Under the pieces are notes generated by a model that saw nothing but the letters and a program-made list of their open reading frames with translations, was not told the DNA's origin and searched no databases. A program made the position numbers and the translations under genes. This document shows, one piece after another, positions 8,065 through 17,774 of a DNA stretch of 64,000 bases (within the stretch, counting starts at the first letter, position 1; each line of letters opens with the position of its first letter). Source of the DNA: Geodermatophilus sp. DSM 45219 (GTDB lineage: Bacteria > Actinomycetota > Actinomycetes > Mycobacteriales > Geodermatophilaceae); the NCBI RefSeq assembly GCF_900104025.1, contig NZ_FNIQ01000002.1:496001-560000 (forward strand). The letters are read 5' to 3'.

Positions 8065-8502
8065 TCAGGCAGCGGTGAGCTGGGCCAGACCGGTTGCCGG
8101 AAGCTGGTAGGTGAACGCCGCACCGGTGCTCGACACGTCCGCGCCGAAGTCCACCAGGGCCAGCAGCGGAGATGTGCCGGCCGTCCCGGTGTCCTTGTAG
8201 AAGACCAGATAGTGGGCGGTAATCGTGGAGTTGGCCCACGCCGGGTCAGCCGCATCCAGGGTGACCGTGTTGGTGGCCGCGTCGTAGTTGTTGGTCTTGC
8301 TGGTGAGGGTGACGCCGCCAGCGGTGTAGCCGGTGCCGGTGACCTGAGCCGCCGAGACAGCCGAGAAGAACTCATGCGTGTCCTGGTTCGGCGTGTAGGC
8401 GGAGGTGAGCAGGGCGGCCTTGATGGTGTCACCGGGGAAGTTGATCCCGCCGCTGACGAGCTGCCGAAGGCCGAGACCATAAACGAACGTGGAGACTGGC
8501 AT
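8065..8502 (-). CDS. Tail or fibre structural protein, 145 aa
   Basis: The protein is beta-rich and has the layout of a small virion protein seen in many actinophage fibre regions: MPVSTFVYGLGLRQLVSGGI, then AALLTSAYTPNQDTHEFF and a second half centred on TVTLDAADPAWANSTITAH. ATG at 8502 follows GGAAGGA. A 199-bp leader upstream may hold its own promoter. No enzymatic residues are evident. Confidence 0.6.
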   Translation of the reverse strand: MPVSTFVYGLGLRQLVSGGINFPGDTIKAALLTSAYTPNQDTHEFFSAVSAAQVTGTGYTAGGVTLTSKTNNYDAATNTVTLDAADPAWANSTITAHYLVFYKDTGTAGTSPLLALVDFGADVSSTGAAFTYQLPATGLAQLTAA

Positions 8503-8701
8503 GGGAGGGGTCCTTCCGTCGGTGATTGGGTTGCTTCCCCGACAGACGATTGTCCGTGGGGACGTTACATTCAGTTTAGCCGGGGACTGGCAATAGCCGA
8601 TAGATGTAGGTACGCTCTATTGTTCGTCCAGGAATCAGCCGATAGCCGCCCAGAACGGAATTCCCTGATTAGTCCCATCGTGAACACGAGTGGGCGACAG
8701 G
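8503..8701. promoter_or_regulatory. Non-coding gap inside the fibre block with direct repeats
   Basis: This 199-bp gap breaks an otherwise tightly packed operon. It carries two direct copies of AGCCGATAG at 8595-8603 and 8637-8645. On the minus strand TTGCCA followed after 17 nt by ATGTAA is a weak promoter resemblance facing the gene at 8502. It could be an internal late promoter or the scar of a lost gene. Confidence 0.35.
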
Positions 8702-9427
8702 TCAGGGCGCGGTGCCCCAGACGAGCGTGGAGCCCTGATAGGCCCGCAGAACGGCCGTGGAGCCCACACGAATCGCCGTGGGAGTGGCTGCACCTACGCG
8801 GATACGGGACGTCGGGGCTGGTGCGGCGACCGTGACACGATCAAACTCCGAGAAGCTCGCCGTCCCGGTGTCACGCGCCGCCTCCAGGAGAATTCGGCAG
8901 TCGGCCGGATTCGCCGTCACCCACGCAGGGGCGGCCACCGTTCGCCGAGCCGTCGCGGTGCCTGGCTGGCCGGCATTGTCCGGCGCAGTCTCGAAGATGA
9001 GGTTGGAGCCGCTTCGCCGGACGCGCCACCATGCGTGTGTCGTGGCGGAGTAGTTGACGGTGGTGTGCGCGCTCTCCCAGTAACCGACCCGGAGCATCAT
9101 TCGAATTACTGGCGTCGCCGGGATCATGTCCACATACATCGACACGTCTGTACCGGCGGCCTGCCCTGTCGAGCTGACCGTAATCGCGGTGTAGCACGTG
9201 GACGTGGCACCGTTCTTGGCCTGCGGATAGACGCGATACCAGCCGGTTTCGTCGAAGGTGTAGATGCGCTGCGACTCGTAGCCGCTGTAAGACGCCGATC
9301 CGGTGGCGGGGACCGATACGCGGGCCCGGCCACCGACCTCGGAGGTTGTCCCGTAGTTGCCCGGCCACAGCGTCGTGTCGGTGGCGTTGTCGTTGAAGTC
9401 GTCGGTCAGCGTCGAAAGGTTCGGCAT
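8702..9427 (-). CDS. Putative minor tail protein, 241 aa
   Basis: The N-terminus MPNLSTLTDDFNDNATDTTLW and the following beta-rich domain resemble the lectin/laminin-G-like modules placed in phage fibres (DFND start, SYSGYESQRIYTF, RRSGSNLIFETAP). The last 40 residues (SRIRVGAATPTAIRVG, GSTLVWGTAP) are a motif I associate with actinophage minor tail proteins. ATG at 9427 lies 3 nt after the preceding gene. Carbohydrate binding is an inference from fold-like patterns. Confidence 0.6.
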   Translation of the reverse strand: MPNLSTLTDDFNDNATDTTLWPGNYGTTSEVGGRARVSVPATGSASYSGYESQRIYTFDETGWYRVYPQAKNGATSTCYTAITVSSTGQAAGTDVSMYVDMIPATPVIRMMLRVGYWESAHTTVNYSATTHAWWRVRRSGSNLIFETAPDNAGQPGTATARRTVAAPAWVTANPADCRILLEAARDTGTASFSEFDRVTVAAPAPTSRIRVGAATPTAIRVGSTAVLRAYQGSTLVWGTAP

Positions 9428-9430
9428 CGG

Positions 9431-10297
9431 TCAGGCCGTGATCACGTACAACGTCGTGGCGGACTTCGTCCCGATGGCGTCGTACTGCGCCTGCGTACCA
9501 ATCCAGAGACCAGCGCCGGTGGTCACCGCAGCAGCCTTGCCATTGAGCGCCGTCTGCTGGGCGGTGGATACCGGCTTGCTCGCATCCGAGGTGTTGTCCA
9601 CGTTCCCGAGGCCGACGTGCGCTTTGGTGACACCAGAGACAGTGCCGGTAAAGGTCGGGCTAGCCAGCGGTGCCTTCGCGTCCAGCGCCGTCTGTGTTGC
9701 CGTAGAGACCGGCTTCGCGGAGTCCGCCGTGTTGTCGACATTGCCCAAGCCGACGTCGGCCTTCGTCGGGGCGTAGTTACCGGCCTTCGCGGTGGTCGCG
9801 GTCGTTCCGATGGCGAGGTTGGACGTCCCGGCCCCGATCGCGGTACGGGCAGCGGCAGCGGTCGCGGCTGTGACGACCGAGCGTCCGACCGTTGAGGCGT
9901 CGGAGATCTCGGTAGCCGGGTGCGTGTGCGCAGTCGGTGTCCGGGCGTCACTCAGCCGTGCGTCAGTCGAATCGACCTTGCTGGCCAGTCCGGGGACGGT
10001 GGGGGCAGTAGCCGTCCCGCCGAGGTGGTTGGTGAGCTGGACAGCGCCCTTGACCGTCGGCGAGGCGTCCGGAACAGCCACCGTGACACCGGTCAGTTGT
10101 CCGGTGATCTCCAGGTTCTGGGCCCGCAGATCCGTGAAGTCAACCTTGTCCCGAGGGAATCGGAAGTACGGGTTGCTTGGCGTCCCCGAGTAGATGGCCG
10201 AGATGATCTGACCGGCGGCAGCGAGCGCCTGGAACTCGACATCGTCAACGATCTGATCGTTGGTCGGGTTCGTCTGGGTGCGGACGGTGTAGGTCAT
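9431..10297 (-). CDS. Tail fibre / baseplate-associated protein
   Basis: The 288-residue protein contains two copies of VGLGNVDNT followed by KPVSTAxQTAL, the tail-fibre repeat widely found in phage and prophage fibres. It ends with LWIGTQAQYDAIGTKSATTL, the compact C-terminal motif of many host-recognition proteins. An HTHPATEI segment mid-protein may bind metal, as in trimeric fibre tips. Its start overlaps the upstream gene as ATGA. Confidence 0.78.
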   Translation of the reverse strand: MTYTVRTQTNPTNDQIVDDVEFQALAAAGQIISAIYSGTPSNPYFRFPRDKVDFTDLRAQNLEITGQLTGVTVAVPDASPTVKGAVQLTNHLGGTATAPTVPGLASKVDSTDARLSDARTPTAHTHPATEISDASTVGRSVVTAATAAAARTAIGAGTSNLAIGTTATTAKAGNYAPTKADVGLGNVDNTADSAKPVSTATQTALDAKAPLASPTFTGTVSGVTKAHVGLGNVDNTSDASKPVSTAQQTALNGKAAAVTTGAGLWIGTQAQYDAIGTKSATTLYVITA

Positions 10298-10626
10298 TTC
10301 GGCACCTTCTTCTCGGCAGCTTTGTTTGCCTTGCGGGAGATGGCCTCGGCGTCCCGCATGGCCTTTTCTCGAGCCCGGTCTGCCGCCTTGCGGAACTTCT
10401 CCTCCACAGCGGCAACCTCATCGATCACCGGCAGACCGGCCGCACGCGACTCACCAGTGGCCAAGGTGTCCTGTAGCCAGTACGCCACCACTGCTTCGGC
10501 CGCTTCGTTGTCGTCGGGAATCTCTGCGGTGAGCGCCCCGTAGACAGACCGAATGGCGGCATAGACCCGTGGCGCCAGATCGGCCGGCACTTCGACGGTA
10601 ATTGAAACGGAAGTGGGCTCGGTCAT
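10294..10626 (-). CDS. Hypothetical 110-aa protein, possible fibre assembly factor
   Basis: The N-terminal half begins VSITVEVPADLAPRVYAAIR; the C-terminal half is a charged helix (EEKFRKAADRAREKAMRDAE) ending in Lys-rich sequence. It overlaps the fibre gene by 4 nt and the EndoVII gene by 1 nt. The helical charged tail and its place between fibre genes would suit an assembly chaperone, but no family is recognised. Confidence 0.55.
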   Translation of the reverse strand: MTEPTSVSITVEVPADLAPRVYAAIRSVYGALTAEIPDDNEAAEAVVAYWLQDTLATGESRAAGLPVIDEVAAVEEKFRKAADRAREKAMRDAEAISRKANKAAEKKVPK

Positions 10627-11441
10627 TAGTCGATCCTCTCGACCTTCACGCCCAGGTAGGCCAGGGCTGCGATTAGATTTTCAGGGTCATCACGGAACTG
10701 GCCAATCCCGGCGTTGCAGGCAACGCACAAGAGACCGCGATTACACCTGCCACATGTAGGAGTGGGCTTGGTGACGTACCCGGTTTGACGACGCTCCGAG
10801 ATGGTCGCCGTCGGCGAGGGGCAGCAGGCGTGATCATGGTCGACCACGAACCCACCGCCACGTTTCGCCGGGTCCCCTGGGGCGCCACAGATCCCACACC
10901 GGTAGTTGTGCTTGGCGAAGAACTCATACAGCTCGTCGACGGTGAGCCCGTAGTACCAGGCTCGCATGTAGTCGCTCTTGCGGCGTCTCCGCTCAACGTC
11001 CGTCAGATCACGCAATCGCTTGTGGCCACGTCGGGTTCCGACCTCCCAGACCTCGCCGTCGGCTCGGAGCTGCCTAACGTGGCTCTTGCAGTAACCCCTG
11101 GCGGAATGCGGACGTTCGCAGCCGTCAAAGGAGCACAGCCGGTTCGAACGGGAAGCCTGGCGCCGTTTCCGCTGAGTCCCAACCTCCCAGGTCTCGCCGG
11201 TTCGACGCATTTGGGCGTCATGAGCGGTACACAGCCCTCGGATGTATTGAGGACGGTCACACGGGTCAAAAGTACATTCGGAGTCGGAAGCGTGTGAACG
11301 AACCCGAGCGCCAAGCTCCCAGGTCTCACCGGCCCGGCGCCACTGGGCATAGTGGCTGCCGCAGTAACCCTGCGTACGGGGAGTTCTGTCGCAGCCTCGG
11401 AAAGCGCATTCAACGGATGAGGTTGTCACAACCGAAATCAT
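10626..11441 (-). CDS. Recombination endonuclease VII-like nuclease with three zinc-knuckle repeats
   Basis: The C-terminal domain (about residues 170-271) has CGICGAPGD, VVDHDHA and CNRGLLCVACNAGIGQFRDD, the EndoVII His-Me finger signature. The N-terminus has three tandem units of about 40 residues, each C-x4-C-x-R, a GYC/GLC-x2-H, then GExWExG, which look like zinc knuckles for DNA contact. ATG at 11441 is chosen to avoid overlap with the fibre gene; no strong ribosome site is seen. It interrupts the fibre gene order, as expected for a homing-type insertion. A Holliday-junction resolvase role is less likely at this position. Confidence 0.78.
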   Translation of the reverse strand: MISVVTTSSVECAFRGCDRTPRTQGYCGSHYAQWRRAGETWELGARVRSHASDSECTFDPCDRPQYIRGLCTAHDAQMRRTGETWEVGTQRKRRQASRSNRLCSFDGCERPHSARGYCKSHVRQLRADGEVWEVGTRRGHKRLRDLTDVERRRRKSDYMRAWYYGLTVDELYEFFAKHNYRCGICGAPGDPAKRGGGFVVDHDHACCPSPTATISERRQTGYVTKPTPTCGRCNRGLLCVACNAGIGQFRDDPENLIAALAYLGVKVERID

Positions 11442-11485
11442 ACTACAGGGGTCCGATAGAACTGCCGCTCGCCTGCCGACCAAGA

Positions 11486-14400
11486 TCATTGAGTAAACCA
11501 AATTTTAAGCCGCGCCGAGTCACCGTTATACCGGCCGTACTCGTGTGCGTAGTTACCGGTCGGGCCGACGGTGATGCCGTCTGCCTTCAGACCGCCCGGC
11601 GGATGGGTGGTGTAGTGCTCCCACCAGTCGCTGGGCAGCACCCAGTTGGTTCCACCCGGTTTCGGGATGCCGTTGATGAGATGATCGCCCTTGTGCTTGG
11701 GGTAGTTTGGGCCACCCTGACCAAACCAGGCGACGTTGAAGACGCCGGTACCACCAGAGTTGAGGTACCAGTGATCCGCCCAGACATAGAATTCCATGCG
11801 GGTAATGGTCCCGGTGATGGCAGGAATGGCGAACCACCAGTGGCCCTTCTGCGATCCGCTGGTTCCCGGCGCGATGCCCTGGATGGGTCCGTTGATGCCG
11901 TTGCGACCCTGGTCGGTGGAGCCACGCAGGGTGTTGTTCGCGTTCCACGACTTCCAACCGGCGGGTGCCAGTTCCACGAAGTGGTTCTGCACCGGCGGAG
12001 GAGCGGCCGGGGTTGCGGTGCCTCCGTACAGAATACCGCCACCGCGCGAGATGAGACCTCCGTCGGAAAGGCCCCGTGGCCCGGCGTCGACAATTGAGAG
12101 GTCGATCTGTCGTGCCCCCATGACCGAACCCGTAGTAGTGCCGGTACCGTTCGGGTCGCCGACCGCCATGGTGAGCAGAAACCGGTGCCGTCCGTTGAAC
12201 GCCGGGCTGATGCGGACCGAGCCCTCGTCGGTGTGCTGGTAGTTCGGCGAGGTCTGCGCCTTCGTCCACGCCTCTTCGGCGTAGGAGTTGATCGTCGGCG
12301 CATCAGCGGTGTTGCTGTCTATTCCGACCGTGGACCGAATCCGGAAGGTGACGTCCGAGGGCATCTGGTTGGTCCGCCAGCTCAGGCGCCACTTGATGTC
12401 ATAGAACCTCGTGTTGCTGAGGTAGGCGTTTGCCTCCACGATGCCGATCTCCGGCCGGATGGGCTCCAGGTTCGCCCCGAGGGTCCCGCGGTACCGGCCG
12501 ACGATGCGCCCGCCGCCGACTTCGTTGATGCGCTGCTCGATGCTGCGGCCAGAGATGGTGATGTCTTCCTGGAAGTTGGCGGTGCGGGCGTTCACAGCCC
12601 CGGTCTCGTCCAGCGTCGTCACCAACTGGCCGTATTGGTTGGTGATCCCCAGGTAGTCATCGGTGCCGGTTCCCAGCCGAATGGCCACGTTGGGAATACC
12701 ATCGATCTCGTCCGCTGTGTAGGCGAAGAACCCCTGCGGAGTAAGTCGAGCATGATCCCCATGCGGGTTTCCGGCAATCACCGTAGTTGTGAGCACCATC
12801 AGCGCCTCAAACAGCGCCGCCGAGACGGTGCCGGTGGCGATCACATCGCGGGCCACCAGGCTCTTGGGCTGGATGGCTCCACCACCGATAGCGCGCTTGA
12901 CCCAACGCCAGCCCTCCGGCAGCGAGGGAGTCGCAGGCTGCTCCGGCTGCGCCGGGGCGTACGGCTGTCCGGGGTCGCTGCTGAGGATGAACGTGTCCGG
13001 CGCGCTGGCGGGGACGTTCTTCTCGATTAGCACCGAATCCACGTACAGGTCGGCGTTGCTGAGGACTGCGCCAGTGTCGTTGCCGCGCCGGTACACCTGC
13101 ACCCGCACCCGGTCAACACCAGCGGGGAGACGGCCGGTGGTGAGCTTGAGAAACTGGTCGCCAGCAGCGTCAAGGCCCTGCGTGGTCACCGCCGTACCGA
13201 CCACGCTGTTCAGGCTGTCCAGGAACTCCGCGCGAATCTCGACCGGGTGGTTCCCGTCGGTGACCGTGACCTGCAGGTGCGCCGAGGCCCGGATGACGTC
13301 ACCGACGGCAAGACCGGTGATGGTCTGGGTGAAGCCGATCCGCGCGGTGGAAGACGTGCCCAGCGAGGGGCTGACGATCTTCGCCGCCTTGGTTCCGTCG
13401 ATGACGCCGGTGGTTCCGTTGACGATGGTACGGGTGGTGAGGCCAGCTCCTGACTCCAGCAGACCCCAGTGCGTGGGCGTGTTGTTGTTGGTGGCGATAG
13501 CTCCTACCGGATCGATCTCGAAGGAGGGGTTCAGGCACAGGTTGGTGCGCGGCGGGATATAAGGCTGCTCCGGGGTGGCTGGAACGTAAGGGGTGCCAGC
13601 GACGGCCTCCCCGTAGGCCCAGGTGTAGGTGGCGTTACCTTCATCGGTCTTGATGAACACGTCACCCACGTCGGCCGGCACTCGGCCAGTGGGGAACACC
13701 GTGCCTACATCCACCCGGACCTTCTGGTCGGCCGTGGCCTGTGCGGTGGCCGCATCCGTGGCAACCGTGTTGATGGCTTCGTCCTTGGACTCCACCCAGG
13801 TGGTGCCGTTATAGACGTGCACCCGATTGTCGGTGGAACGGACCCACAGGTCGTTGGTGCGCGAGACGTTGGAGGCAGGCTCACTGGCCTGCCGGTAGAT
13901 GTTGATGCTGCCCAGGTCCCGAGCAGTGGCTGAGATGGCACCGGCACCGAGCTGGACCGGGACGAAGTCATTGGCCGCCACCGACCAGCGGTTGAGCCGG
14001 TTCCCATTGGCCTGGTCCACCCACAGGTCACCCTCAGTGCGATTGGAGTGCGACGGCTCGGTGGTCGAGTACAGCGTGACGATCTTCGAGTTGGCGGTGG
14101 TCTGAGCGTTACCGGCAGCCGTCGCCGCATTCTGGGCAGCGGTCAGCGCATCGGCAGCGGTCTGGTCAGCGGCGACCACCCACGCCAGCGTTGAGCCGTT
14201 CCACCGGTAGAGCTTGTTGCCCTGGTCGGAGGCGAAAAGCAGATCCCCGTCATCGGTGGCCTTCATCGCCGGAGCCACCGGTCGCCCGGCCCAGGTGGTG
14301 AAATACGTCGTCACCTTGCCGTCAGCAGTGGCCTTGGCATCGGCGGCGTCGGCGATGGCGTCAGCGGCCTGGTTCTGTGCCTGCTGGGCTACCTGCTGGG

Positions 14401-15265
14401 CCGACGAGGCAGCCACCTCGGCCAGCAGCACCTCGGTCTGCACCGAAGTCAGTCCATCCTGGGCCTGCTCAGCCAGCGCCTTGGCGGCCAGCGCATCGAC
14501 ACCGGCCTGCGTAGCCTTGTTGCCCGCCTCTACGACCTCAGCGAGGGCCTGCACCGCAGCCTGGTCCCGTAACGGCTTCCAGCCACCGTCTGCCGGGCCG
14601 AAGTAGCGCCGGGCCTCGTAGGTGGGCTGCCCATTCGACGTACCGACCGTGGCGTACCAGAGATCACCGATGGCCGGGTTCTCCGGTTCCGTTGCGCCCT
14701 GATGAATCTTCGTGCCGTTGCCGACCTCAGCGGCCTCAGCCGGTCCGGCGACGACAGAGGCACCCGACCGCTTACCCGACTGGCTACGGGCCACCAGCCG
14801 GGCGTACATGGCGACACCAGGCGGGGAGGGGATGAACACACTGCCGCCGCGTGGGGACTCGATGGTGGACACCAGGGCCGAAGCGTCCATCGCGGCCATG
14901 TTGATGTCCGGGGAGGCGTGTACTTCCGCCCGCGACCAGTCCTGGGGAGCAACCACCGATAGACCGCCCTCGAAAGTGCCGTCCCACCTGAGCAGCACGC
15001 CACCGATGGCGTCTTCCAGGGTCACTCCGCTCGGCGTCGGTGGGGTAGGGCCAGACACAGAAACTGCGCCCGAGGTGCCGTCGTACTGGACCCCGACAAT
15101 GGCGGTGAGCTGACCCGCAGCGTCGCGCACATTGAGCGCCGCGTTGTCGAGGGAACTGTTTCCTAGCTGTGGAGTTCGGTTGGCCTTCTGCTGCCGCTCC
15201 AGGCGGGCGATTCGGCCTGCGATCTTCTGTACGTCGATGTTTGGCTGCAACGGATTCGTGGACAT
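11486..15265 (-). CDS. Large tail fibre / tail tip protein, 1259 aa
   Basis: ATG at 15265 follows AGAAGG. Residues about 1-45 include a helical QKIAGRIARLERQQKANR segment; a domain to about 200 is Ig-like; residues about 250-420 are Ala/Gln-rich coiled coil (AQQVAQQAQNQAADAIADAA). Several DLWV/NRLNRWS units follow. A carbohydrate-binding-like domain starts near residue 590 (RTNLCLNPSFEIDPVG). The C-terminal 170 residues (GHWWFAIPAITG, FYVWADHWYL) look like a globular tip. It follows the Gp37-like baseplate gene, so it is the main fibre or receptor-binding candidate. No peptidoglycan hydrolase motif is seen. Confidence 0.8.
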   Translation of the reverse strand: MSTNPLQPNIDVQKIAGRIARLERQQKANRTPQLGNSSLDNAALNVRDAAGQLTAIVGVQYDGTSGAVSVSGPTPPTPSGVTLEDAIGGVLLRWDGTFEGGLSVVAPQDWSRAEVHASPDINMAAMDASALVSTIESPRGGSVFIPSPPGVAMYARLVARSQSGKRSGASVVAGPAEAAEVGNGTKIHQGATEPENPAIGDLWYATVGTSNGQPTYEARRYFGPADGGWKPLRDQAAVQALAEVVEAGNKATQAGVDALAAKALAEQAQDGLTSVQTEVLLAEVAASSAQQVAQQAQNQAADAIADAADAKATADGKVTTYFTTWAGRPVAPAMKATDDGDLLFASDQGNKLYRWNGSTLAWVVAADQTAADALTAAQNAATAAGNAQTTANSKIVTLYSTTEPSHSNRTEGDLWVDQANGNRLNRWSVAANDFVPVQLGAGAISATARDLGSINIYRQASEPASNVSRTNDLWVRSTDNRVHVYNGTTWVESKDEAINTVATDAATAQATADQKVRVDVGTVFPTGRVPADVGDVFIKTDEGNATYTWAYGEAVAGTPYVPATPEQPYIPPRTNLCLNPSFEIDPVGAIATNNNTPTHWGLLESGAGLTTRTIVNGTTGVIDGTKAAKIVSPSLGTSSTARIGFTQTITGLAVGDVIRASAHLQVTVTDGNHPVEIRAEFLDSLNSVVGTAVTTQGLDAAGDQFLKLTTGRLPAGVDRVRVQVYRRGNDTGAVLSNADLYVDSVLIEKNVPASAPDTFILSSDPGQPYAPAQPEQPATPSLPEGWRWVKRAIGGGAIQPKSLVARDVIATGTVSAALFEALMVLTTTVIAGNPHGDHARLTPQGFFAYTADEIDGIPNVAIRLGTGTDDYLGITNQYGQLVTTLDETGAVNARTANFQEDITISGRSIEQRINEVGGGRIVGRYRGTLGANLEPIRPEIGIVEANAYLSNTRFYDIKWRLSWRTNQMPSDVTFRIRSTVGIDSNTADAPTINSYAEEAWTKAQTSPNYQHTDEGSVRISPAFNGRHRFLLTMAVGDPNGTGTTTGSVMGARQIDLSIVDAGPRGLSDGGLISRGGGILYGGTATPAAPPPVQNHFVELAPAGWKSWNANNTLRGSTDQGRNGINGPIQGIAPGTSGSQKGHWWFAIPAITGTITRMEFYVWADHWYLNSGGTGVFNVAWFGQGGPNYPKHKGDHLINGIPKPGGTNWVLPSDWWEHYTTHPPGGLKADGITVGPTGNYAHEYGRYNGDSARLKIWFTQ

Positions 15266-15372
15266 GAGTACCTTCTGGGTCTCGGCCTTGGCTAGCCGGG
15301 TCTCCACACAGCTGAATGGCTACGTGGGTTCTCGTCCTATCGGATTGTTAGGACGGCTCAGTGGCCTCGCTG

Positions 15373-16725
15373 TCAGGCGAGATCGGAGCGCAACAACGAC
15401 AGCCCGATCAGTTCGGGACTATCAGGACTAATGGTCACAGAAATGACCCGAAACCACAAGTCAATGGGCATCCAGTCCACATCACCCTGTAGTCGGATCT
15501 CGTCACCGACGTTCCAGGAACCGAGGGGGGTCATTGGCGTGTCCCGGACGACGACGTTCATTGACCGAATACCAGACTGGCGACGGATCAGTTCGGCCCG
15601 AGCGAGATCCTCAGCCTGACGCGGTGAGCGCACCGACTTGTCCTCGACCGTGACCATGCGGCGCAATCGGCCGTCATCGATCCGCACTTCCTTGCGGACC
15701 ATGTCCCGCCCCTCGCCGGCCCCTAGGAAGCGGACGTGGTTGGCGTACTCTTCGCCAGCGGTGATCGACGGCTGGTTCAGGACGTTCTCACCGATGATGA
15801 ATCTCAGGTTCTCCCTGCGGACACCCAGACGCGGATAGCCGAACACCAGTTCGTGCTCAACCGCCGTCCTGCCCTGATTCCACCGGTGGCGCTCGTGATA
15901 CTCGAATGGCGTGGACCGGGACAGGTTATCGATCACCGAGCCCAGATCGTCCGTTGTCCACGGGTTGAGCTCGAAAGGGCCTTCGTCGGTAGCCACACCA
16001 CCGACCCGCTCCTGGATGAAGCTGTCGAGCCACTTGATGCCGGTTTCCCGGTTCTGCGGGTTGGCCGGTTCGTCGTTGCTGTTCTCATCTCCGCGCACAT
16101 AGGGGCCAACCAGGTCGGCGGCGTGCTGCACCACTACCTGCGGCGCACCAGTCCACGTCCAGTCACTGTTGATTACATTGATGGTGTTCAGCCGGTCACG
16201 GATAGCCTCTGCGGCCTGGACGATGGAAGACTGACGGGCAGCCGCAGCCGCAGTGAACCACCCGAGCCGTACCGGTGTGGTGGTGGTGGAATCCACGACG
16301 AGACCGAGGTTGGACCGGCCACCGGCTTGAATGTGTGCCCAGATGTGCCGAACGATGTCCAACGGGTCGGTCTGTATGAAGCTGGCCTCTCGTTCGTAGC
16401 CCATGCCGGTCGGATAGGCCGTGAACCCGGCGCAATCCAACCGCCACTTCGGCCCGTCCCACACACCGTTTCGGTAGATACCGGTGCCCCGGATCTGCCC
16501 GTCGGCCTCGGCGTAGATAACCGTGGCGCCATAGTCGAGTAGTGGTCGATTGTCCGGTCCCTTGAGTCGCTTGAAGGCGGGATCGATGGTGCCCGTCAGC
16601 AGCGGAGGGCCGGTCAGCACATCGGTGACCTGGACATTCTGAAGCGGAAGGTCCATGTCGAGCCACGCGCCTTGCTGGCCGTCGCCCTCGATGCGGGCGG
16701 CCAAGAAGCGCCAATCGCTAACCAC
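15373..16725 (-). CDS. Minor tail protein, ReqiPepy6 Gp37-like (tail tip hub)
   Basis: The 450-residue product has the Gp37-like layout: VTDVLTGPPLLTGTIDPAF, then YGATVIYAEADGQIRGTGIY, a middle with DPLDIVRHIWAHIQ, and a C-terminal GSWNVGDEIRLQGDVDW. In actinophages this family occupies the position of the tail-associated hub after the Dit-like protein. The start is GTG at 16725, just after the upstream stop. A 107-bp gap separates it from the fibre gene. Confidence 0.8.
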   Translation of the reverse strand: MVSDWRFLAARIEGDGQQGAWLDMDLPLQNVQVTDVLTGPPLLTGTIDPAFKRLKGPDNRPLLDYGATVIYAEADGQIRGTGIYRNGVWDGPKWRLDCAGFTAYPTGMGYEREASFIQTDPLDIVRHIWAHIQAGGRSNLGLVVDSTTTTPVRLGWFTAAAAARQSSIVQAAEAIRDRLNTINVINSDWTWTGAPQVVVQHAADLVGPYVRGDENSNDEPANPQNRETGIKWLDSFIQERVGGVATDEGPFELNPWTTDDLGSVIDNLSRSTPFEYHERHRWNQGRTAVEHELVFGYPRLGVRRENLRFIIGENVLNQPSITAGEEYANHVRFLGAGEGRDMVRKEVRIDDGRLRRMVTVEDKSVRSPRQAEDLARAELIRRQSGIRSMNVVVRDTPMTPLGSWNVGDEIRLQGDVDWMPIDLWFRVISVTISPDSPELIGLSLLRSDLA

Positions 16726-16728
16726 CGG

Positions 16729-17715
16729 TTACGCAACCAGCTCATAGAACGACACCTGGAAGGTGACCAGCGAGTACTGGTGGATCAGCAAGCTGCCCAC
16801 ATCCACCCGAGCGCGCATAGTCAGCGTCTGGTCGGTGCCACGAAGGTTGGTAGGGATGGGAGCTGCGGCGTGGGTGACCTTGAGGATGCCGTGGTTGAGT
16901 TCCCCGGCGACCTGGTCGGGGAAGTCGTAAGCGACGTGCGGCCCGTAGATGCCACCGGACTGTGGGCCAAGCCGGACCGTCACCGCGCCGTTACATGCCG
17001 AGCCGATGGTACGGAAACCGACAACCTCACCAACGATGTCAGCGTGGGTCGCCCACTTCGGGATTCGGACCTGGGGAGTGATATTGGAGAGGGTTACCAT
17101 ATTGGCTGGGTCGCCGCTGTCCATGGAACCCGGAGGGTAGGTGACCTCACCCGGAGCAGGAGAGCCCCCCAAGGTTCGCGTCCACGTCCGAGGCTGTGCC
17201 AGTTCCCGCAGATCGGCGATCTCGGTGACGTTAGAGGTGTTGGTCATCTTCACCCTGGCCAGCGCCACGGCCGAGTAGCCGAGGAAATCCGCGCTGGTGG
17301 TATTGGCGTCAACACCCTTGATAGCGACGATCTGGCAGTACGGACCCACGGTGGTGCTGGTGTTCGGTGCACCAGGTGTACCGGAGGGCTGCCACGGGGC
17401 GAAGTTCGGGTCAATGATCCTCATAACGATGAGGTCGTAGCGGGTTCCCGAGAGCATGGGATCTACGCTCACCAGCGTCGGCTGGTTGTCAGTTGAGCCG
17501 TAGTAGGACTCCCCCGGCTGCTGGCGGTTCTTGATCAGCGCCGCACCCGGGGCAACCTGCACTTGACCGCTGGGCGTCGAGGTCGCTGTGACCTTGAGGT
17601 GCCCAGGCAAACAAACACCCTGGGCCTCCTGGGTGGAAGCGGACAGCGCCCCACGGAACACCTCATCGCTGTGGAGCGCACCTTCGATCACGAATGGAAC
17701 CGGTCGAACAGCCAC
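16729..17715 (-). CDS. Minor tail protein, 328 aa
   Basis: Start GTG at 17715. The N-terminal part (PFVIEGALHSDEVFRGALSA) and QVQVAPGAALI resemble baseplate proteins that precede or follow the hub in actinophage tails. The C-terminal third is beta-rich (MRARVDVGSLLIHQYSLVTF). It sits between the Dit-like and Gp37-like genes in the usual baseplate order. The exact role is not known. Confidence 0.65.
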   Translation of the reverse strand: MAVRPVPFVIEGALHSDEVFRGALSASTQEAQGVCLPGHLKVTATSTPSGQVQVAPGAALIKNRQQPGESYYGSTDNQPTLVSVDPMLSGTRYDLIVMRIIDPNFAPWQPSGTPGAPNTSTTVGPYCQIVAIKGVDANTTSADFLGYSAVALARVKMTNTSNVTEIADLRELAQPRTWTRTLGGSPAPGEVTYPPGSMDSGDPANMVTLSNITPQVRIPKWATHADIVGEVVGFRTIGSACNGAVTVRLGPQSGGIYGPHVAYDFPDQVAGELNHGILKVTHAAAPIPTNLRGTDQTLTMRARVDVGSLLIHQYSLVTFQVSFYELVA

Positions 17716-17774
17716 GGGGCAGTCCTCTCTCTAGTGCGTTACTCAAAGGAATGCCGGATCGGCCGGCGGATTGT

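Noticed and set aside
8690..9895. Plus-strand 401-codon frame opposite fibre genes
   Set aside because: Arg/Gly-rich shadow; the minus-strand fibre proteins have recognisable motifs and overlapping starts.
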